Positions 9,208 to 20,300 of a DNA stretch of 64,000 nucleotides are shown one piece after another. Location of the stretch: the NCBI GenBank assembly GCA_019137255.1, contig WPDH01000003.1, forward strand, positions 105,295 through 169,294. Reading direction: 5' to 3'. Position numbers and translations under genes: made by a program. Numbering within the stretch: the stretch's first letter is position 1; every line of letters starts with the position of its first letter. The stretch comes from Corinectria fuckeliana (lineage: Eukaryota > Ascomycota > Sordariomycetes > Hypocreales > Nectriaceae). Below the pieces are notes generated by a model that worked only from the letters and a program-made list of their open reading frames with translations, did not search any database and was not told the origin of the DNA.

Positions 9208-12200
9208 ATGGACGACGAAAAGCCTACTCCGCGGGACGAAGATATCCCAGGCGGGTATCCTGTGACGCCCAGCGTCAACTCTATCAGCGAGTATTCGGAG
9301 CACGATGGAGTTGCTGCCACCACCGAGTATTCGGAACTGACCGAGGTGCCGGCTTCGATAGTTTTGGCCTTTGCACGCGGTTCTCAGCATGCCTCGGATG
9401 ATATCCCACCAACAGACCACCAACAGGAACACGCGTTTGAGCACCATTCTCAGTCTTCGCTGAGCACCATCCCGGCCACCCGCGAACACGTGGAAGACGT
9501 CCAAGATGCGCGACCACAGACGGCTGTCTTCAACCAGCCCCAGACAGACAGCAAGCCGGCCGACTGGGACGAATTCCACGATCCTCGAGACACTCAATAT
9601 CCACCGCAGGCTGCCATCTTCTCTCGCAATTCCCGGTCTTCTTCAGACACTATCCCAGCCCGTCAAGACCGTGCCCGAGACGCTCAAGATGTCCAAGATA
9701 CGCGGCAAGTAGCGGCCTTCTCCCGCAAATCATCAGACACCATCGGCCGAGACCGCGTCCAACATACACCAGAGGAGATAGAGCCCCCAATCGCCGACGC
9801 ATCATCAACCTCCAGCGCCTCGACCTCCGCAAGCGGCACCCAAATCGCTCCGCTGAGAAGCCCAACCGAAGACGAAAAGCCCAAGCTCGGACGCAGAAGG
9901 ACCACCACCCACACCGAGGAAGACCTCTTCCGCGTCCTGTCCCGCCGCCGCACGAATGCCACCGGCGCGGAGGACCCGGAGATGGAGGAGGAGCAGCAGG
10001 AGATCGAACGGCTCATGTCACGCATCTTCGGCCGCGCTCGCCAGGAACAAAGCGAGGGAGAAAAGACGCGCCATACCGGCGTTGTCTTCCGCGATCTCAC
10101 CGTCCGCGGCGTCGGTCTAGGCGCGAGTCTGCAGCCTACCGTCGGCGACTTCTTTCTCGGGCTTCCGCGCAAGCTCTCCCATCTCTTCGCCAAGGGCCCC
10201 AAAGCAGCTTTCGCCAAGCCGCCGGTGCGGGACCTCATCAGCCATTTCGACGGCTGCGTGCGACCAGGCGAGATACTCCTCGTGCTTGGCCGGCCTGGAT
10301 CGGGATGCAGCACCTTTCTCAAGGCGTTTTGCAATCAGCGTGCCGGCTTCGAGTCCATCGACGGGCAGGTTAGCTACGGCGGGACTGACGCAGAAACGGT
10401 TGCAAAGTATTTCCGTGGCGAAGTCATCTACAACCCAGAGGACGACTTGCACTATGCTACTCTGTCCGTGAAGAGGACGCTCAAATTTGCGCTGCAGACG
10501 CGCACACCAGGCAAGGAGTCTCGGCTCGACGGTGAGTCGCGAGCCGATTACGTGAGAGAGTTCCTCAGAGTCGTGACGAAGCTGTTCTGGATCGAGCACA
10601 CTCTCGGCACCAAGGTAGGCAACGAATTCATCCGCGGTGTATCTGGTGGCGAACGAAAGCGAGTCTCCATCGCCGAGGCCATGATCACTCGCGCATCGGT
10701 CCAGGGCTGGGACAACTCCAGCAAAGGCCTCGACGCCAGCACCGCCGTCGAGTACGTCAAGTCGATTCGAGCCATGACCAACATGGCCAACACATCCACC
10801 GCCGTCTCGCTCTACCAAGCCGGCGAGACGCTGTACGACCTCGTCGACAAGGTGCTCCTGATCGCCCACGGCCGCTGCCTGTACTACGGCCCCGCCGACA
10901 CGGCCAAGCAATACTTCCTCGACCTAGGCTTCGAGTGCAAGGAGCGCTGGACAACCGCCGACTTCTTGGTGTCCGTGACGGACGAGCACGAGCGCAGCAT
11001 CCGATCAGGCTGGGAGTCCCGCATTCCGCGCACCGCCCAAGACTTCGACGCCGCGTACCGTGGGAGCCCCTCGTACCAGCGCAACCTCGAGGACATGCAG
11101 GACTTTGAGTCGCAGCTAGGAGCCCAGACCGCGGAGCGCGAGGAGAACGAGTCGGAGCGCACGCAGAAGAAGAACTACGAGATCCCGTTCCACAAGCAGG
11201 TCGTCGCGTGTACGCACCGCCAGTTCCTCGTCATGACGGGCGATCGCGCGTCGCTGTTTGGCAAATGGGGTGGGTTGGTCTTCCAGGGCCTCATTGTCGG
11301 CAGTCTTTTCTACAACCTCCCGCAGACGGCCGGGGGTGCGTTTCCACGAGGCGGTGCGCTGTTCTTTCTGCTTCTCTTCAACGCGTTGCTGGCTTTGGCG
11401 GAGCAGACGGCTGCGTTCGAGTCGAAGCCAATCCTGCTCAAGCACAAGTCCTTTTCGTTCTACCGTCCGGCGGCGTTTGCCATTGCGCAGACGGTTGTCG
11501 ATGTGCCCATGGTATTTATCCAAGTCTTCCTGTTCAACGTCATCATCTACTTCATGGCGAACCTGGCGAGGACTGCGTCGCAGTTCTTCATCGCCACGCT
11601 TATCCTATGGCTCGTCACAATGGTCACGTACGCCTTCTTCCGGGCCATCTCAGCCTGGTGCAAGACGCTGGACGTGGCCACGCGGTTCACCGGAGTCGCC
11701 ATCCAGATCCTCGTCGTCTACACCGGTTACCTCATCCCTCCAAGCTCGATGCACCCTTGGTTCAGCTGGCTGCGGTGGATTAACTGGATCCAGTACGGCT
11801 TCGAGTGTCTCATGGCCAACGAGTTCTCCGGGCTCACGCTCGATTGCGTCGCTCCGTATCTTGTACCTCAAGGGCCCGATGCCTCGCGGCAGTACCAGGG
11901 CTGCGCTCTCGCCGGCGCCTCGCCTAGCTCGACTTCTGTCAGCGGCGCAGCCTACATCAAGGCATCCTTTACCTACACCAGGGCGCACCTGTGGCGCAAC
12001 TTTGGCTTCCTTTGGGCCTTCTTCCTTGCTTTCGTGTTCCTGACCGCGCTGGGAATGGAGCAGATGAAGCCCAACGTCGGCGGCGGCGCCATCACCGTCT
12101 TCAAGCGCGGCCAGGTCCCGAAGACGGTCGAGGAATCCATTGCCACCGGCGGACGAGCCGGTAACGGTAATTCTGACGAGGAGTCCGGTAGCACGCCCCC

Positions 12201-14252
12201 CGTCTTAGGCGACGAAGCAAAGGAGACCAGCGACAGCGACACTGCGAAGCAGGTTGCCAAGAACGAGTCCATCTTCACGTTCCGAGACGTCAACTACACC
12301 ATTCCGTTTGAGAAGGGGCAGAGGAAGCTGCTGCAGGACATACAAGGCTATGTACGCCCGGGGAAGCTGACTGCACTCATGGGTGCCTCTGGTAAGCTCC
12401 CATCTGCTCGTCCAGGCCTTTACAAATACTGACTTACTTCTTAGGCGCTGGGAAAACGACCCTGCTCAACGCATTGGCACAGCGCCTCAAGACGGGCACA
12501 GTCACCGGCGACTTCCTCGTCGACGGCCGCCCTCTTCCAAAGTCTTTCCAAAGAGCTACCGGCTTCGCGGAACAGATGGACATCCACGAGCCCACGGCTA
12601 CCGTCCGCGAGGCCCTGCAGTTCTCAGCCCTGCTGCGCCAGCCCAGGGAGGTGCCGGTGAATGAGAAGATGGAGTACTGCGAGACCATTATCGACCTCCT
12701 GGAGATGCGACCCATCGCCGGCGCCATCATCGGAAAGGTTGGAGAAGGTCTGAACCAGGAACAGAGAAAGCGTCTAACCATTGGCGTGGAACTGGCCTCG
12801 AAGCCCGAGCTGCTCATGTTCCTCGACGAACCGACATCTGGCCTTGACTCTGGAGCTGCCTTCAACATCGTCAGATTCCTTCGCAAGCTAGCCGATGCAG
12901 GCCAAGCCGTCCTATGCACAATCCATCAACCCTCGGCCATCTTGTTCGAGCACTTCGACGAGCTGCTGCTCCTCAAGTCCGGCGGCCGTGTCGTCTACCA
13001 TGGTCCTCTCGGCCACGACAGCCACGAGCTGATCGAGTACTTTGAGACCAACGGCGGACCCAAATGTGCTCCGACCGCTAATCCAGCCGAGTACATGCTT
13101 GACACGATCGGAGCTGGAGACCCGGACTACGACGGCCAGGACTGGGGTGATGTCTGGGCGCAATCGCCTCAGCATGAAGCCCGCTCGCAAGAAATAGAAG
13201 AAATCATCTCGGAGCGCCGCAACATCGAGCCGTCCAGAACCCTCACCGACGACCGCGAATACGCTACGCCGCTGACCACGCAGACCCTCGCCGTTCTCAA
13301 GCGCTCCTTTACGGCATACTGGCGCACGCCCAACTACATCTTCGGCAAGATGATGTTGCACGTGCTGACGGGACTCTTCAACTGCTTCACCTTTTACAAG
13401 CTGGGCTCGTCATCCATCGACTTCCAGAACCGCCTATTCTCCATCTTCATGACGTTGACCATCAGTCCGCCCCTGATCCAGCAGCTGCAGCCGGTATTTT
13501 TGCGCTCCCGCCAGGTCTTCCAGTGGCGCGAGGACGGCGCCAAGATCTACAGCTGGGCCGCGTGGACGACCGCTGCGGTGGCGGCCGAGATACCGTATGC
13601 CATTGTTTGCGGCGGCGTGTACTTCAACTGCTGGTGGTGGGGCGTCTTCGGCTGGAACACGTCGAGCTTCACGTCAGGCTTCGCCTTTCTGCTTGTCATT
13701 TTGTTCGAGCTGTACTACGTCGGCTTCGGTCAGGCCATCGCCGCGCTGGCGCCCAACGAGCTTCTGGCGTCGCTGCTGGTGCCCATCTTCTTCCTCTTCG
13801 TCGTCAGTTTCTGCGGCGTCGTCGTGCCGCCCTCGAGTTTGCCCACGTTCTGGCGCAGGTGGATGTACTGGCTCTCGCCCTTCCACTATCTTCTCGAGGC
13901 CTTCCTAGGCGTGGCCATCCACGACCAGCCGGTGAAGTGCAAGTCGAGCGAGTTTGCAAGGTTCTCCCCGCCGCCGAACCAGAGCTGCAAGGACTATGCG
14001 GCGCCGTACATCGAACAGGCTGGCGGCCATGTCCAGACTGGCGATGGAGGCGTGTGTGAGTTTTGTCAGTATGCGACTGGGGACGAGTTTGGGAGAGGAT
14101 TTAGCGTCTCATATGGGAATATCTGGCGAGACTTTGGAATCTTCTGTGGTTTTATTCTCTTCAACTACGCTGTTGTGTACTTTGCGACGTGGCTGAGGTT
14201 CCGAGGAAAGAATCCTGTCAAGGTTCTGCAGAGGCGAAAGATCAAGGCTTGA
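9208..14252 (+). CDS. PDR/CDR-type ABC transporter (ABCG full transporter) 1
   Basis: Two exons, 9208-12391 and 12445-14252, with one 53-nt intron inside the second Walker A, give 1663 aa. Order: N-terminal tail, NBD1, TMD1, NBD2, TMD2. NBD1 has the fungal degenerate Walker A GRPGSGCST (Cys for Lys, near 361), signature VSGGERKRVSIAEA (about 476) and GWDNSSKGLD. NBD2 has GASGAGKTT (about 1059), the altered signature LNQEQRKRLTIG and LMFLDEPTSGLDS. Such pumps export hydrophobic drugs or metabolites across the plasma membrane. The first ~290 residues are unusually long, Ser/Asp/Gln-rich, with repeated segments around DTIPAR and AAFSRKSSDTI. ATG 9208 is the first ATG of the frame, about 27 codons before SEYSEHDG. 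The protein is longer than the usual ~1500 aa because of this tail. Confidence 0.95.
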
Positions 14253-15319
14253 GCGGGTGGGATTTAATCATGGTAGAGATGTGGAGATTTGGGAAACACC
14301 TCGACTATTGGCGCATTTCTTTCTACTATTCCGTTCAACGTTTATATCACCAGTTACCCCAATGTCATAATACTACATTGCCCTCATTTACGTATCCCTT
14401 GTTGCCCTAATAGTCTAATAGGCTCTACACAAGCAGTCTTCTATTGAAAAATCTTCGATCCGCTTCAATAGCCTCCCCGGATCAATAAGTCATTAGTCCA
14501 ACCTACAGGTCCTCAATCACCTCGTACACCCTTCTTGAGTCCTATCCAATTCAGGCTCTCCTAGATCAAACCAAAACAGCAACGACAGGATGAATACTGG
14601 ATCTTATCTTTAGAGTGAGAGCTCGTCTGTGATTTGAAGCCTGTCATTGTGTAGCGAAATGCTTGAGTCAAATGGGAGAGCAGCAAGTTGTCAAATCTAG
14701 CTCACCGAAATCTATGACCAGGCAGGAGAGCAAGTGGGACTGACGTAAGTTGGCTGGGTTCGAGCGTTTGGACTTTGCGGGACCACATCCAGAGTAAACG
14801 AACAACGTATATAGTACTAGTATTCACATACATGTAAATAGCAATGACCTGCCTGTTGAAGCTTGGCCTGGCTTGAGTCACCGAACGTAGTCCCAGGGAA
14901 AGAGACGTGCTATTCAGGCTGTAAGCCCCCTTGTCAGTATACTTTCTTTCTAGGTTGCAGTACCGGTTTCTGCAACAACCAAGCGAAGCGTGGAAGGGGC
15001 GACAAAACCTGACGGAGCGTCTACAGCAGCGATCAGCCAAAGCACCTCGACGCGACGCATCGCCAACATCCAGTAGTCTCAAGACTACAGCTCCGATCCC
15101 CACATAACCCGTTTATCATGAGCGTCAATGTCGAGGTTGACCAGGACAAAGTCAAAATGTACGCCCTCATTGCCGGAAATCAATACGTGCTGCTTAGCCG
15201 ACCGCCAATACGCCCACGACTGGGCCGAGTTCCACCAAGCTGCACAAGACCAGACGCACCCCGAGGGGACTCTAGAGCAAGCGGCCGCTTTCACGGGGAA
15301 TTCCCGCGGGGTTTTAGTT
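14253..15319. other. Intergenic, with a small composite-repeat arm fragment
   Basis: 3' flank of PDR 1 and DNA without a supported gene. Around 14340-14430 the words TTGCCCTCA and TTGCCCTAATAGTC match the inverted arm of the composite repeat at 26289-26544. At 15118-15391 two overlapping short frames could be read as a gene fragment with a frameshift, but nothing recognisable results. Confidence 0.4.
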
Positions 15320-16800
15320 AAGATAGATGGCCTGGTAATTATTCCTAATAGATACCTTAATTACCTGATACCTAATGCCCCAATGTCTTGATTCTTTTAT
15401 ATTTTAATACCTAATATCTTAATACCCAACTAGTCTAATAAGTATTAATATTATCTACAGTAGTAATAATAATACAGTTAAACAAGACTTATTTAGTGAG
15501 TTTGTAACACAGCCCTCTAGGTTTCTCTTAGATAGCCTTTCAGCGCTGGCAGTATTATCTCCAGACTCAGGCTACTCTATAGTGGCTGAGAACGCCTGGA
15601 CCCAGGTTAAAGGACCGGATTTACAGCTGACCTTCAGCGACTGGCCCTTGGCGGCAACTGGTTATATATAACTAGTTAAATGATGGCTAGGCCTTTATAT
15701 TGTGTTAGCTAGATAAGTTTTTAGAAGCTATTAAGGTTAGAGAGGGAGGTCTATTGCATAGTTATGCTTTGATATTTGAGATTAATGCTTTATCAATTGG
15801 GTTACTTATTGGGAAATGGATACTATGTCTTATGGTTCTGGGTATAGTACCTTATAGGGTTTTTTTATTGTGTGCTATTTACTGTATTGCTTTCTTTTAT
15901 CTGGCAAGATATCAAGGAAGGCTCATAAAACAAAATAATAATAACTAGTTAAATACACCATAACACCCTATCGCTGATCATGTCATAGTCTCTAGGTTAT
16001 TAATAATACCGTCTACCGTAAATGGTGGGGGGCGCCGGATCCATGGACCCTTCGATGGCGCCGGGACAAGGTCTCAGAGGGACCCCGTCCCGGGCCGCGC
16101 GGACAGTGACGGGCACGATGGCCATTTTGATTGCACTATAAGTAGTACACAGGTCAGTCACAATCATAGGTAGATGGTGGGAAAGCAGGAGTGACTGCGA
16201 GGGCCTGACAGCGTAGGAAACAGCAGGACTGGAATGTACTTACAGTCCTTGAAGGCACCGCCGCCGTGCTTGCGGCTGCCACTGCGGCCGCCCAACGGGG
16301 CATGTAGATTATTAACAAGCTAGGTAGGTATCAATTAGTCATGTCTAGTAATTTGGATAGAATAGATGACTGCAAGCCCAGCCTAGTGTGTATGGGGAGC
16401 ATGGGGAAAGGGTGTGCGGGTTCAGTCATCCTAATTGCCGGCAAGCCCGCCAAGCGCCAGTCGCTGAAGGTTAGCGATAAACCCGGCCCCCCGAGCGCCG
16501 GGAGCGCCGAACAGCACCATCTGGTTGGGGGCGCTGGACGGGGTCGCGAGGCGGTGGGACGCGTCAGACGGGCCGGACGGGGCCGGGAGCTGTAATGTCT
16601 GCACAGGCTGTATGTCATACGAGTTTCACTGTCCGTTTCTCATCTTCACTTCTTACCTCCAATCTCATCATTAAGAGAGGCAGAGTAATCAGGGTATTAC
16701 ATCATTAGGGGATGAGAGAATTAAGGCATTAGGTATCAGGGATCAGGGTATTAAAACACTAGGGAATGTGAACATTATAGTATTCTAGCATAACATGATG
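15320..16800. mobile_element. Composite repeat, rearranged copy (inverted arms around GC-rich coding debris)
   Basis: Left arm-like AT-rich DNA with CCTAATGCCCC words (about 15340-15480), a remnant of the Pro/Gly/His family C-terminus at about 15590-15660 (GFTADLQRLALGG on the plus strand), a frame-broken unit on the minus strand at 16020-16335, a second minus-strand C-terminus at 16430-16600 (GAGFIANLQRLALGGLAGN then stop), and a right arm at 16610-16795 with ATTAGGG-type words. Exon 2 of the family is preserved at 16244-16319 with the same CCTAG acceptor and GTAAGT donor as at 1632-1718. Its length (76 versus 87 nt) puts exon 3 out of frame, so this copy is decayed. The CCCTATCGCTGATCATGTC word at about 15967 matches CCCTGTCGCTAATCATGTC at about 27463. 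Confidence 0.55.
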
Positions 16801-16879
16801 TTTGTTAGACTAGAGCTACTTATGCGACGAGTTTCCTAATGGTAGACGTTATAGATGCGCGATAAACCCAGGTTCTCTG

Positions 16880-17330
16880 TCCCAGCGCTCCCAACTACCA
16901 CGCGGCTCCTTTCAGTTCTCCCATCAACCAGGTGGTGCCGTTTGGCGTTCCCAGCAAGAACAATTGCCCTGTCTCTAGCACTGTAATATAGAGGTTATCA
17001 ACTATCATGTACAAGTAGAGGGGTGGAAAGTCCGACATGTTTGCAAGGGTCTGGCAAGGTAGAAGGAAACAATTACCACGTATCTGGCAGATGCCGCGGA
17101 GTTGTTTTAATTCCTCAGCAAGCCCGCTCAGCTTGGGAAGAGGGAGCGGGGACAAAGCGAGGCCAGGGATCTACATTGTCACATTCAGCATTGAGGCCAG
17201 CTTAGCACTTTGCATCAGCGTAGTGCGCATTACCTTTTGCTGCAACTGGAAATGCAACATGCACGAAGTGCACTCAGCCGTAGCGCCAACGGTAGTGCAA
17301 CGACGTTAGGGTGCACGGCTCTAGAGTTGC
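16880..17330 (-). repeat. Diverged relic of the Pro/Gly/His family
   Basis: GCGCCAACGGTAGTGCAACGACG near 17280 aligns with GCGCTAACGGGAGTGCAACGACG inside intron 1 of the gene at 978-1897. On the minus strand an exon-like stretch (LSGLAEELKQLRGICQI) follows a CCCAAG acceptor-like end at about 17140, in the place of exon 2. The plus strand around 16890-16985 reads NQVVPFGVPSKN, like the family's Pro-rich part. No continuous gene can be built. Confidence 0.3.
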
Positions 17331-20300
17331 GAAGGCTCAAAGGACGTAAAGATCAGTGATGGAAAGATATTAAAAAAGAATCGGAGAGAAAGCGAGGCCT
17401 AGTCGAGCAGCTTTCTTGGCACCGACGATTCCTCCATGCCCTAGCATATCTTCTGGGATGACCGCTATTTGCCCTTGGAGTAGAAACAAACCGTAGGAAA
17501 ACAACGTCCATCACTGGCCATTGTGACTGTAAACAATATACACTTAGTTGGGAAAAGTCTGCTGTACCATTGACGCAATGCATGTACAGTTTATACACCA
17601 TGATTGATTGGTATCTGTAAAGGCGAGCTTCCGTGTCGATCCAGCAGGACATTGAGTTATTCCTTATTCACTATACTGAATTATGTGGGTGGCTGAGAAA
17701 ATGGGGCTTTAATCTACTTACTGCACACTGCTGGCGCTCTCGCCTATAGCGTCTGCTACGGCTGAGTCCCTTGTCTTGTCATCGAGAGAAGCAATTTCCC
17801 AGCTGCAATGGACACGACAAGGGTGGGCGACTACAAAATAATATTGATGGCTGGATAACTCCCGGTTGGTTGGCAGGCAGCGTGGGAGTAGAAACTGAGT
17901 TACTTGGATGTAGTCATCGAGTTTACCACGGAAGCGCACGTAGGCCACGAGCTCTGCAGCGCTCGAGCTGCCGGCGACATGACTCTGATTTACCTCCTCT
18001 TAACCTTGAGGGCGGCTTGTTGCCCGTCGGAGGTTCCACCGCACAGCTGGGTTCCTTTGTCCTGGCTGTTACTTTGTATCCTGACCATTAGTGTTGGACG
18101 CTGGGCTAAAGCGTGCGTCTCTTGCCATGGCTTTCACTTTGACTACATACTTTTCACGATGAGCCGTACAATAGTAATGGCGCTCCAAATGCAGTCCATT
18201 AGGGCTGTACTCTGTACGATGCAAGACTGAAGAGCGGAGGGGGGTAGTGTCGTGCGCTAAGTAAGCCTGCCTAAATCGTCACCTGTTGTAGGGTTCCTTA
18301 TGCCTTTTCCAATAGTGCAGTGGCCATTTCTTGCGACAATTACAATGATTGAAAGGATCGGAATATTTGAAGCGTGGAGGGTGGTTGTGAAGCATTTTTC
18401 TGGAATAGGGCCCGCCATAGTTGTCAATACTGAAGGGGTACAAACTTATCGCCAGTTCTCTCATATTCGCCATGGTGTCCCTAGACTAAATCCATGCTTT
18501 ATCCAAGTTGCTATTATGTCTTGAAGTACTGACTGGGTGCATTTAGCGAAGGTCAGGGTACGCCATCCTACGCCCGGAAAGCACGGCATCTGAAGGAAGC
18601 ATTTGTCGAATCGTGCAACACGCCCACAAGAGGGTGTCGTTCACAGCAGGGGTGTTAGCCAACGAGAGTGATGACATTCTTAGTTACCAATAGTTCGTTC
18701 GGTCTTCCGGGAACCCCAGCATCTGCTTTCTAGAGCGCGGCCTTACCTAAGTCTCGGTGGCGGCTGCAACCCACACATGTTGAAAATGGCGGAGTCAACT
18801 TACAGTGGCGGCGTTGATACACGTTGCTCGCAATGAGATATGACGTGTTGGCATTGTCGCCTTATCTCTCTGGCCTCTGGGTGCCTGGCTTGGAATACAT
18901 GGCTCTCTACCTACTGAAATGCCCTATAGCTCTAAGGACCGTTTCTCGACACGATAACAATTCCAATAACCAGGGATCAGGCAGACATCGAACCTGACTT
19001 TACCGTAATTACCTAAAGGGCAAAGATCTGGACTGCAATGAGAATGCAGGGTAAGCCAGTGAGGAGTCCAACTTTGGTTCCTACAGACGTAGAACAAAGA
19101 GCGAGTGATTCCGTCCAATTGCTGGGAACCCTGGCCTAAGGCAAGATCAGTGCGAGCCCATGATAATCCTTGCGGATGGAGGGTCCAGTGGTTAAATGTC
19201 AGGTACGGGCTGAAATGGAACCTTGATGATGTTTCGTTCAGACGCCCATCCCATCTACCTCTTTGTTGACCTTGCCAACCGTAACGAGCCCACATTCAAG
19301 CTCCTTCGAGGCCCCCGAATGAACTTCTGTAGCATACATGTACATAATCTAGATGCCACAAAAGTCTAGAAGGGGCTGCGGCTCTGCAGTGACCGTGCCG
19401 CTGTGGTGCGTAAGCGGAGCAATCAGAGTAGTAGAAGCAAGCTTTGCGGGCGTAGAGTCCTGCGTTGGAGCGGAGACAGATCATGGGTGACGCCGAAACA
19501 GCTAATCGCAAGGTAACGGATCTGCAACGCGCAAGTAGTGTACGTGTGCGATGGAGTCAAGGCTTCCAAAGTCCACCAGCGGACAGCGCCGGCCAACGAC
19601 GTGCTTGCTCCCGCGTCCCTCCCCGCTGCTGTCGCATGGCTTGCCCCGGGGCCTCAGGGGGCAAGGGGACTATGTAGCTTAGGGGAGCAGGGGAGACGCT
19701 ATTAATCCTTGCAGCGACACTGTCTCCATATCTTTACCTCCGAACGGGTGGGAATGGGCGGGGTTGGGGTGGTTCCTTTGCAGGGAGGCTTGAGCTTGGA
19801 CTGAACAAAGGATCCTGGGCAGGTTACATGCAGAGAGATCGTTGCTCCATTGGGGCTCCAAAAGTTCCTCGACGGCTTCCTGGGCAAGATAAACTACACG
19901 ATGGAAGTCGATAAGGACGCAGGTTACGAGTATCGTAAGCAAAGACTGGGCTGTCTCTGGATACGAGAACCAAGCTAAGAAAATACTTCATCCTCTCGCC
20001 GCCTTGCGTCGGTTGCCCTCGGGTCTTCCCCCGCAAACCCCAGACGGCGAGAACCTCAATGGGGCAGTTGGAAAAGAGTTGGGGAACGTTTCCATTGGTC
20101 ATGGTGAGGCATGTGAGCGATCTGGAGCGGCACGAATAAGCACGTTTTCGTTTGTCATAACCGAGATAGGCGTGCTTGACAGGCGGAATGGCGATTGCGT
20201 GGGGAAATGGGGAGATGGGATTGAGAGGCAAAGATGGGCAGCGAAGAATGTCACCACTTACGGCTTGAGGGCCGAAGGTGGCTTGGGCTAGTAATGAGCA

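Noticed and set aside
15118..15391. Two overlapping short frames that could be one frameshifted gene start
   Set aside because: Joining needs an arbitrary shift and gives no known family.
15754..15948. Hydrophobic 64-codon frame in AT-rich DNA
   Set aside because: Hydrophobicity follows from T-rich codons; it lies inside repeat debris.
17718..17948. 76-codon minus frame with RFRGKLDDYIQ
   Set aside because: Short, with no domain and no convincing start or splice context; could be debris.
18279..18473. 64-codon minus frame, protein-like composition
   Set aside because: Too short to support and without any recognised motif or paralogue in the window.
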